The notes under the pieces: generated by a model | Databases searched by the model: none | Seen by the model: only the letters and a program-made list of their open reading frames with translations | What the model was told of the DNA's origin: nothing | Translations under genes and position numbers: made by a program | Part shown: positions 12,951 to 18,289 of the stretch, piece after piece | Layout of the letters: every line of letters starts with the position of its first letter | How positions within the stretch are numbered: the first letter of the stretch is position 1 | NCBI GenBank assembly: GCA_902494855.1 | Contig: CABUVC010000010.1 | Coordinates: 1 to 18,289, forward strand | Direction of reading: 5' to 3' | Length of the DNA: 18,289 nucleotides | From: an uncultured Collinsella sp. | Lineage (GTDB): Bacteria; Actinomycetota; Coriobacteriia; Coriobacteriales; Coriobacteriaceae

Positions 12951-13832
12951 CTACAGGTACTCGATTTGAGCGCCCTCGGTGTCGCACGTCAGAATGTGCG
13001 TGTCACACTTGGGGAACTGTTCACGCAGTTTGACCTGTAGGAACTTTGCCACGATGGTGTCGTCAGTCACGGCCATGAGGGTCGAGCCCGAGCCGCTGAT
13101 CCAGATGGTCTTAGCGCCGCCGTTAAGGCAGGTGTCGCGCACGGCGTTGTAGTCGGGGATGAGGCGACGGCGATACGGCTCTTGGATGCGGTCGTCGTTG
13201 GCGGCGGCAATCAGATCCAGGTCGCCGGTCTCCAGGCCGCGCGTCATGCCGGCGATGCGGCCCATTTGCCATACGGCGGTGGAGAGTGGAATCTCCTGCG
13301 GCACAACCTTGCGCGCCTCGCTCGTATGTACCTCGTAGGGCGGAATCACGGTAATAAAACGCAAGCGATCGCTCACCTCGTAGCGCAGGCACTGGGGGAG
13401 CGAATCGGTCGGCGTAAAGGAGCAGACGGCGCCGCCCAGGATGGCGGGGGCGACGTTATCGGGATGGCCCTCGACCTCGGTGGCGATGCGGACGAGCTCG
13501 GCGCGGTCGACGGTGTGGCCTGTCAGCGCGGCGGCGGCCATAATGCCGGCGACGACGCAGGTTGAGCTGGAGCCCAGGCCGCGGGCGACGGGAACGTCAG
13601 TCTGAATGTCGATGGCGACGGGGAAGGCCGGCTCGCCCCATGCGGCCAGTGCGTCGACAAAGCTCACGTAGACTAGGTTGTTCTCGTTTTGAAACTCCTC
13701 GGGGCAGCCCGTGATGGTGAGCTTGTCGGCGCGCTCGAAGGTGAAGTGCGAGTAGAGGCTGACGGCCATGCCGAGGGTGTCGTAGCCGATGCCTAGGTTG
13801 GCGCTCGTTGCTGGGACGGTGATTTTGATCAT
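12951..13832 (-). CDS. thrB: Homoserine kinase
   Basis: This 293-residue GHMP-family kinase phosphorylates homoserine with ATP to O-phosphohomoserine, the substrate of threonine synthase. The N-terminus MIKITVPATSANLGIGYDTLG is the family signature. The phosphate-binding loop PVARGLGSSST is at 81-91, and the C-terminal ISGSGSTLMAV motif completes the active site. The ribosome binding site is AGGAGG (plus-strand 13839-13844), 6 bp before the start. thrC lies upstream on the same strand, separated by about 200 bp that contain a hairpin and a large palindrome, so thrB may be less tightly coupled to thrC than in compact operons. Homoserine dehydrogenase is not in the window. Confidence 0.95.
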   Translation of the reverse strand: MIKITVPATSANLGIGYDTLGMAVSLYSHFTFERADKLTITGCPEEFQNENNLVYVSFVDALAAWGEPAFPVAIDIQTDVPVARGLGSSSTCVVAGIMAAAALTGHTVDRAELVRIATEVEGHPDNVAPAILGGAVCSFTPTDSLPQCLRYEVSDRLRFITVIPPYEVHTSEARKVVPQEIPLSTAVWQMGRIAGMTRGLETGDLDLIAAANDDRIQEPYRRRLIPDYNAVRDTCLNGGAKTIWISGSGSTLMAVTDDTIVAKFLQVKLREQFPKCDTHILTCDTEGAQIEYL

Positions 13833-13845
13833 GTGAGTCCTCCTG

Positions 13846-13957
13846 GCGTGCCTGGCTGTTTAGTTCGCTGCTCGGGCAGTCCTGCGCAAGACGGAAAGCA
13901 CATTAAGTGCTTTCCTTTGCGTGCGGAACTCGCGACGAACTAAACAGCCAGGCACGC
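13846..13957. repeat. Composite 112-bp palindrome between thrC and thrB
   Basis: Outer arms of 22 bp (13846-13867 and 13936-13957; starting GCGTGCCTGGCTG and ending CAGCCAGGCACGC) are perfect inverted copies. An inner 9-bp stem GGAAAGCAC (13893-13901) with GTGCTTTCC (13907-13915) closes on a 5-base loop, flanked by partial GCGCAA/TTGCGT pairing. Its architecture matches the palindrome at 12811-12927, though the sequences differ. It ends 2 bp from the thrB ribosome binding site. Confidence 0.65.
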
Positions 13958-14003
13958 TGTGCGCGTTCGTCATCATCCCGGGGATTATCTGATAAAAGAA
14001 GGT

Positions 14004-14023
14004 GCGCCGGCTTTCGCCGGCGC
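14004..14023 (-). terminator. Hairpin after thrC
   Basis: On the minus strand GCGCCGGC and GCCGGCGC form a perfect 8-bp stem closed by a GAAA tetraloop, 12 bp past the thrC stop codon. The tail ACCTTCTTTTATC is moderately T-rich. It could be an imperfect intrinsic terminator or an RNA-stabilising structure between thrC and thrB. Confidence 0.55.
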
Positions 14024-14035
14024 TTAATAAGGAAT

Positions 14036-15553
14036 CTAGTTGGTGCTCATTCGTTTTGCTGCAGACTCGACGTAGCTTGCCATCTCATCGACGTCGCAGA
14101 CGTCTTCGAAACGGACGGGTTTGGATTCGAGTTCGGCGAGCTGGGTCGGGGCGACCGTGTTGGTGGCCTGCTCGAGCACACGCATAGCCTCAAAATCATC
14201 CTCGGGAACGTCGAGCCCCAGGGCGTCGCAGCAGGCGCGTGGGAACTTGTAGGGGCTGGCGGTCGAAAGCAGCACGCGGGCCTTGGCGCCCTCGGCGGAA
14301 GCGACCTGCTCAAAGACGTGGTAGCCGCAAGCGGTGTGCGGGTCGATCACGTAGCCGTTCGCGTCCCAGCAGCTCTTGATGGCAGCGCGGACCTCGTCCT
14401 CGCTGGCCCAACCGCAGCCAAAGACGCTCTGAATCTTTGCCAGCAGTTCGGCGGGTACCTCGTAGCGGCCGGTCTGGGCAAGCTGCTCCATAAGGCCGGC
14501 AACGAGCTCACAGTCGCCGTCGGACAGGAAGTAGAGCATGCGCTCCAGGTTGGAGCTAATAAGGATGTCCATCGACGGCGAGATGGTCGTGAAGAACGGA
14601 CGGTTGCGGTCGTAGACGCCGGTGGTCAGGAAGTCGGCGAGCACGTTGTTCTTGTCGCTGGCCACGACGAGTTTGGCGACGGGCAGACCCATGCGCTTGG
14701 CATAGTAGCCGGCCAGGATATCGCCAAAGTTGCCGGTCGGCACGCAGAACTCCACGGCATCGCCGGCCTTGATGGCGCCGGCGCGCAGTAGCTGCGCATA
14801 GGCGGCAAAGTAGTAGACAACCTGCGGCACCAGGCGGCCGACGTTGATGGAGTTGGCGCTCGAGAGCACCGTGCCGGCGGCCTCCAAGCGCTCGGCAAGT
14901 TCCTTATCGGCAAAGATGCGCTTGACGGCACTCTGGGCGTCGTCGAAGTTGCCGCGGATACCGCAGACGGCGACGTTATCGCCCTCCTGAGTGGACATCT
15001 GCAGGTTCTGGACGCGGCTGACCTTGCCCTCGGGATAAAAGACAGTGATGCCCGTGCCCGGAGCGTCGGCAAAGCCGGCGAGTGCTGCCTTGCCCGTGTC
15101 GCCCGACGTGGCGGTGACGATCATGATGCGCTCGGCGCCGCCGTCCTTGGCGGAGGTGCGGGCCATAAGGCGGGGGAGCATCTGCAGGGCGACGTCCTTG
15201 AAGGCGCTCGTGGGGCCGCCAAAGAGTTCCATCACATAGGTCTGAGGGGCGTCAGCGCCCGGCGCAGCGTCGAGTTTGACGAGCGGCGTGACCTCTTCGC
15301 TCGCGAACGTGCCGCGGTATGCCTCGTCGACACACGCCGAAATTTCTTCGGCCGTGTAATCATTCAGTAACATTCCCAACACATCTTGAGCGATTTCAAA
15401 GTACGATTTATCTGCAAGCGAGCTGATATCGACCTGCTGGGTGCCAAGCTCGTCCGAGACAAACAAACCCCCGTCGGGAGCGATGCCGGTGCGGATTGCC
15501 ACCTTACTTGAGCACGATAAAGTGCGTCCTCGTGTACTATGATAAGTTCCCAT
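14036..15553 (-). CDS. thrC: Threonine synthase
   Basis: This 505-residue pyridoxal-phosphate enzyme converts O-phosphohomoserine to threonine. GGPTSAFKDVALQ holds the PLP lysine (Lys119), and TATSGDTGKAALAGF is the phosphate-binding loop. The size and the opening MGTYHSTRGRTLS, GIAPDGGLFV fit the longer threonine synthase subgroup found in many enteric and Gram-positive bacteria. An upstream in-frame ATG at 15598 exists, but the start at 15553 matches the family N-terminus and has GAGGAG (plus-strand 15563-15568) at 9-bp spacing. It precedes thrB on the same strand and diverges from the aspartokinase gene across a 103-bp gap that must hold both promoters. Confidence 0.95.
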   Translation of the reverse strand: MGTYHSTRGRTLSCSSKVAIRTGIAPDGGLFVSDELGTQQVDISSLADKSYFEIAQDVLGMLLNDYTAEEISACVDEAYRGTFASEEVTPLVKLDAAPGADAPQTYVMELFGGPTSAFKDVALQMLPRLMARTSAKDGGAERIMIVTATSGDTGKAALAGFADAPGTGITVFYPEGKVSRVQNLQMSTQEGDNVAVCGIRGNFDDAQSAVKRIFADKELAERLEAAGTVLSSANSINVGRLVPQVVYYFAAYAQLLRAGAIKAGDAVEFCVPTGNFGDILAGYYAKRMGLPVAKLVVASDKNNVLADFLTTGVYDRNRPFFTTISPSMDILISSNLERMLYFLSDGDCELVAGLMEQLAQTGRYEVPAELLAKIQSVFGCGWASEDEVRAAIKSCWDANGYVIDPHTACGYHVFEQVASAEGAKARVLLSTASPYKFPRACCDALGLDVPEDDFEAMRVLEQATNTVAPTQLAELESKPVRFEDVCDVDEMASYVESAAKRMSTN

Positions 15554-15656
15554 ATAACACTGCTCCTCGGATGCCTTGGTCCCAATCGGTGAAACCATGG
15601 TATCAGAGCGCGCAAAACAGGTTTGCAGAGGCTTTTAGAAAGGTAACCTCCAGCCC

Positions 15657-17045
15657 ATGATTAAGATTGCCAAGTTTGGCGGCTCGTCTGTCGCCGACGC
15701 CGAACACTTTAAGAAGATCAAGGCCATTGTCGATGCCGATCCGGCCCGCCGTTTTGTGGTGGTTTCTGCCTGCGGTCGCCGCTTTAAGGGCGACACCAAG
15801 GTGACCGACCTGCTCTACCTGGTTAACGCGCACGTTAAGTACCACGTGTCGTGCGAGGAGCTGCTCGAGGACATTGGGCAGCGCTATTTTGATATCGCTG
15901 ACGAGCTGGAGCTCACCTATCCCATCCGCGAGGAGTTCGCGGCCTTTGCCGAGCGCGCCCGCTCGGGCGGCTACTCCACCGAGGAGCTCGTGAGTCGTGG
16001 CGAGTACTTCACCGCTCGCCTGATGGCCGAGTATCTGGGCCTGCCGTTCCTGGACGCCGCGACGGTCGTGGCGTTCCATCACGACGGTACGCTCAGCATG
16101 AACCGCACCTCCGAGCTGGTGCAGGAGTACGGTCAGCAGGGCGGCTTTGTCATGCCCGGTTTCTACGGCGCGACGCGTGAGGGTCAAATCAAGCTGCTCG
16201 ACCGTGGCGGCGGCGATATCTCGGGCTCGATCCTGGCCAAGTGCCTGGGCGCCGACCTGTACGAGAACTGGACCGACGTTTCGGGCTTCTATTCTGCTGA
16301 TCCTCGCATTGTGCCCGAGGCTCAGCCCATCGCCCGCGTTACCTACGAGGAGCTGCGCGAGCTTTCGTACATGGGTGCAAGCGTCCTGCACGAGGAGGCC
16401 GTGTTCCCTGTGCGCGAGGCAGGCATTCCACTGGTCATCAAGAACACCAATGCGCCGCAGGACCCCGGCACCATCATTAGCGAGACGGCTGACGAGGGTG
16501 AGGCAGAGCCCATCATTACCGGCGTGACCGGTAAGCGCGGCTTTGTCGCCATCAACGTTGCCCGCGACCGTACCAAGCCGCGCGTCGGCTTTATGCGCCG
16601 TGCGCTTTCGGTCTTCGAACGCTATGACGTTTCCGTCGAGCACATGCCCACCGGTGTCGACCGCTTTGGTGCTGTGGTGCAGGAGCAGGACGTGCGCGAT
16701 TCGCTGTACTCGCTCGTAGGCGACATTCAGCAGGAGGTCGAGCCGCTCGAGATCGAGGTGGTCGAGGGCTTGGCACTTATCGCGACCGTCGGTCGTAACC
16801 TGCGCGGCCGTGCAGGTATCTCGGGCCACCTGTTTGGCATGCTTGGCCAGGCGGGCGTGAGCGTGCGTATGATTTCGCAGAGCTGCGATGAGATCAATAT
16901 CATTATCGGCGTCGAGGAGAAGGACTTCGACTTGGCGATTCAGACCATTTACCGTGCCTTCTCCGACGAGAACGGCATTGTGAAAGTCGCGGACCTGGAG
17001 GCTCCCGCGCCGGTCGAACCCGCCCTGGCCGCCCTCCACAAGTAG
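15657..17045 (+). CDS. lysC: Aspartate kinase (monofunctional)
   Basis: This 462-residue enzyme phosphorylates aspartate, the first step toward lysine, threonine and methionine. KFGGSSV (6-12) is the kinase signature, MPGFYGATREGQIKLLDRGGGDISGS (166-191) contains the aspartate/ATP site, and two ACT-like regulatory regions occupy about 300-450 (VTGKRGFVAINVARD and ALIATVGRNLRGRAGISGHL). No homoserine dehydrogenase domain is fused. ACT domains imply feedback control by lysine and/or threonine, but the effector cannot be read from sequence. The ribosome binding site is weak: AAGG lies about 13 bp before ATG 15657. asd follows on the same strand but is separated by a strong terminator. Confidence 0.94.
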   Translation: MIKIAKFGGSSVADAEHFKKIKAIVDADPARRFVVVSACGRRFKGDTKVTDLLYLVNAHVKYHVSCEELLEDIGQRYFDIADELELTYPIREEFAAFAERARSGGYSTEELVSRGEYFTARLMAEYLGLPFLDAATVVAFHHDGTLSMNRTSELVQEYGQQGGFVMPGFYGATREGQIKLLDRGGGDISGSILAKCLGADLYENWTDVSGFYSADPRIVPEAQPIARVTYEELRELSYMGASVLHEEAVFPVREAGIPLVIKNTNAPQDPGTIISETADEGEAEPIITGVTGKRGFVAINVARDRTKPRVGFMRRALSVFERYDVSVEHMPTGVDRFGAVVQEQDVRDSLYSLVGDIQQEVEPLEIEVVEGLALIATVGRNLRGRAGISGHLFGMLGQAGVSVRMISQSCDEINIIIGVEEKDFDLAIQTIYRAFSDENGIVKVADLEAPAPVEPALAALHK

Positions 17046-17054
17046 CGGCCATTC

Positions 17055-17088
17055 CGGCAGATTTTGGGACATGCCCCAAAATCTGCCG
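17055..17088. repeat. Perfect palindromic hairpin after lysC
   Basis: A 14-bp stem (CGGCAGATTTTGGG at 17055-17068 with CCCAAAATCTGCCG at 17075-17088) has a 6-base loop, ACATGC. It begins 9 bp after the lysC stop codon. No T-run follows, and a true terminator lies further on, so this may be an intergenic repeat rather than a terminator. Confidence 0.6.
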
Positions 17089-17116
17089 TGGGGCGTTTCA
17101 TTTCGGTTTCGTTTCG

Positions 17117-17147
17117 ACGGGGCGGGTTTCATGCCCGTCCCGTTTTT
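17117..17147 (+). terminator. Intrinsic terminator of lysC
   Basis: ACGGGGCGGG (17117-17126) pairs with CCCGTCCCGT (17134-17143) with one G-T pair and a 7-base loop, and TTTTT follows directly. The form is classical. Confidence 0.8.
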
Positions 17148-17154
17148 GTATAAA
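17126..17154 (+). promoter_or_regulatory. Probable asd promoter overlapping the terminator
   Basis: TATAAA (17149-17154) lies 17 bp after GTTTCA (17126-17131). The -35 sits in the terminator loop, so the lysC terminator and asd promoter share sequence. The same -35 hexamer and spacing occur before pflA. Confidence 0.45.
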
Positions 17155-17218
17155 CTGGGCAAGAACATTTAGCCTGCTCGGCGTGCGGGCAAAAGCCACA
17201 ACCTTTAAAGGGGGAAGC

Positions 17219-18244
17219 ATGAAACAGTACACGGTTGCTATTTTGGGCGCGACGGGAGCTGTTGGCACCCAGATGCTCGAGTGTCTCAACGAGCAGGAGT
17301 TCCCGGTCGGCAAGCTCAAGCTGCTAGCGAGCGCGCGCTCTGCGGGCAAGACCGTCGAGTTCCGCGGCGAGCAGGTTGTGATCGAGGAAGCTTGCCCCGA
17401 GGCCTTTGAGGGCTGCGACATCGTACTCGGCGCTGCCGGCGACGATATCGCGAAGGAGCTGCTGCCCGAGGCCGTCAAGCGTGGCGCCATCGTGGTAGAC
17501 AACAGCCATGCCTTCCGCATGGATCCCGAGGTGCCGCTGGTCGTGCCCGAGATCAATGCCGACGATATCAAGTGGCATCACGGCCTTATCGCCAATCCCA
17601 ACTGCGCGACTATCATCGGCCTGGTTCCCACGTGGCCGCTGCATCAGCTCGCCGGCGTGAAGCGCATGATCGTCTCGACGTATCAGGCGGCTTCGGGTGC
17701 CGGCGCTCCCGGCATGGCCGAGCTCGAGGCTCAGCTGGCCGCCCTGGGCCGTGGCGAGGAGATTCCCGAGCCGCACGCGTTTGCCGCCCAGCTGGCGAGC
17801 AACCTGATTCCGCAGATTGGCGGCGTCAAGGAGGAGGGCTTTACCTCCGAGGAGATGAAGCTGCAAAACGAGGGCCGTAAGATCATGCATCTGCCCGAGC
17901 TGCGCGTGAACTGCACCTGCGTGCGCGTGCCCGTGCTGCGTTCGCACTCCGAGAGCATTACGCTCGAGTTTGAGCGCGATATTACGGTCGAGGAGGCCCG
18001 TGCTGCGCTGGCTGCCGCTCCCGGCGTCAAGCTGGTTGACGATCTGGGTGCCGAGGGTGCACACGACCGCTTCCCCATGCCGATGGATACGTCCGACCAG
18101 GACCTGATCTGGGTCGGTCGCGTGCGCCGCGACATCTCGAACCCCGAGGCCGCGCGCGGCATCACCTTCTGGTGCTGCGGCGACCAAATCCGTAAGGGCG
18201 CGGCAACCAACGCCGTCCAGATCGCTAAGCTGCTCTGCGAGTAG
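17219..18244 (+). CDS. asd: Aspartate-semialdehyde dehydrogenase
   Basis: This 341-residue enzyme reduces aspartyl phosphate with NADPH to aspartate semialdehyde, the branch point to lysine (and diaminopimelate for the cell wall) and to homoserine. The Rossmann motif GATGAVG is at 10-16, the catalytic Cys129 lies in ANPNCATI, and Arg241 and His243 in PVLRSHSE complete the active site. The length matches the Gram-positive type. ATG 17219 follows AAAGGGGGAAG; a GTG at 17183 is rejected for lack of a ribosome binding site. It follows lysC by 173 bp but has its own candidate promoter, so it can be expressed independently. Confidence 0.95.
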   Translation: MKQYTVAILGATGAVGTQMLECLNEQEFPVGKLKLLASARSAGKTVEFRGEQVVIEEACPEAFEGCDIVLGAAGDDIAKELLPEAVKRGAIVVDNSHAFRMDPEVPLVVPEINADDIKWHHGLIANPNCATIIGLVPTWPLHQLAGVKRMIVSTYQAASGAGAPGMAELEAQLAALGRGEEIPEPHAFAAQLASNLIPQIGGVKEEGFTSEEMKLQNEGRKIMHLPELRVNCTCVRVPVLRSHSESITLEFERDITVEEARAALAAAPGVKLVDDLGAEGAHDRFPMPMDTSDQDLIWVGRVRRDISNPEAARGITFWCCGDQIRKGAATNAVQIAKLLCE

Positions 18245-18254
18245 TTTGACCTGT

Positions 18255-18278
18255 CCGGCGGGGGCCGGGCTTGGTTTT
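18255..18278 (+). terminator. Weak terminator-like hairpin after asd
   Basis: CCGGC and GCCGG (18255-18259, 18264-18268) form a short stem with a GGGG loop, followed after a few bases by TTTT (18275-18278). The stem is short and the T-run displaced, so confidence is low. Confidence 0.35.
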
Positions 18279-18289
18279 CAGAACGTCCA

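Noticed and set aside
12772..12987. Two short open frames, one per strand, over the 12811-12927 palindrome
   Set aside because: Both encode the same GPLGASPEN stretch only because the arms are inverted copies, and neither has a ribosome binding site.
12811..13957. A composite transposon formed by the two nested palindromes around thrB
   Set aside because: The arms of the two elements differ in sequence, no transposase is present, and thrB is a core gene in its expected context.
13907..14791. 294-codon plus-strand open frame opposite thrC
   Set aside because: The thrC frame carries all PLP-enzyme motifs, while this frame is antisense and begins inside the palindrome.
15603..17168. 521-codon open frame on the minus strand over lysC
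   Set aside because: It lies opposite a fully conserved aspartokinase and has the low-complexity composition of an antisense frame.

Overview
The window looks like a chromosomal segment of a Gram-positive, moderately high-GC gut anaerobe, most probably a Collinsella-like member of the Coriobacteriia. This is inferred from codon use (GC-ending codons, AGGAGG-type ribosome binding sites), from a glycyl-radical (pyruvate formate-lyase) activase, a sucrose-type PTS and a DegV protein in close company, and from many long palindromes between genes. No 16S or other diagnostic marker is present, so the assignment is provisional.

Region 1 (about 200-5851) is a sugar-uptake operon. A LacI-family repressor (236-1246) precedes a GH32-type glycosidase with an altered first catalytic motif (1430-2812), a sucrose-type PTS EIIBC permease (2858-4309) and a canonical GH32 sucrose-6-phosphate hydrolase (4409-5851). 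Four related operator-like sites, two of them abutting inside the likely operon promoter, point to local LacI control. A competing-hairpin arrangement covers the ribosome binding site of the last gene.

Region 2 (5852-9695) holds housekeeping genes on the plus strand: a DegV fatty-acid-binding protein behind a promoter and a long structured leader, the pyruvate formate-lyase activating enzyme, a 5'-truncated beta-lactamase/serine-hydrolase remnant that begins inside a palindromic repeat, MTA/SAH nucleosidase, and the ribosome-biogenesis GTPase EngB.

Region 3 (about 9700-12930) is a more AT-rich accessory patch between engB and the threonine genes. It contains a two-gene module resembling a toxin-antitoxin pair (a DUF3990-like, possibly ADP-ribosyltransferase-fold protein overlapped by a protein with a C-terminal XRE helix-turn-helix). 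A 20-bp inverted repeat upstream looks like both a terminator and a pair of operators. Further along are a minus-strand single-pass membrane protein with CxxC zinc-ribbon-like repeats and a divergent small XRE regulator with its own operator-like palindrome.

Region 4 (12951-18244) carries the aspartate-family amino-acid pathway: thrC and thrB on the minus strand, and aspartokinase and aspartate-semialdehyde dehydrogenase on the plus strand. Together they cover the shared first two steps and the last two threonine steps; homoserine dehydrogenase is not in the window. Two large composite palindromes (12811-12927 and 13846-13957) bracket thrB. No tRNA, rRNA, CRISPR array or transposase gene was found.
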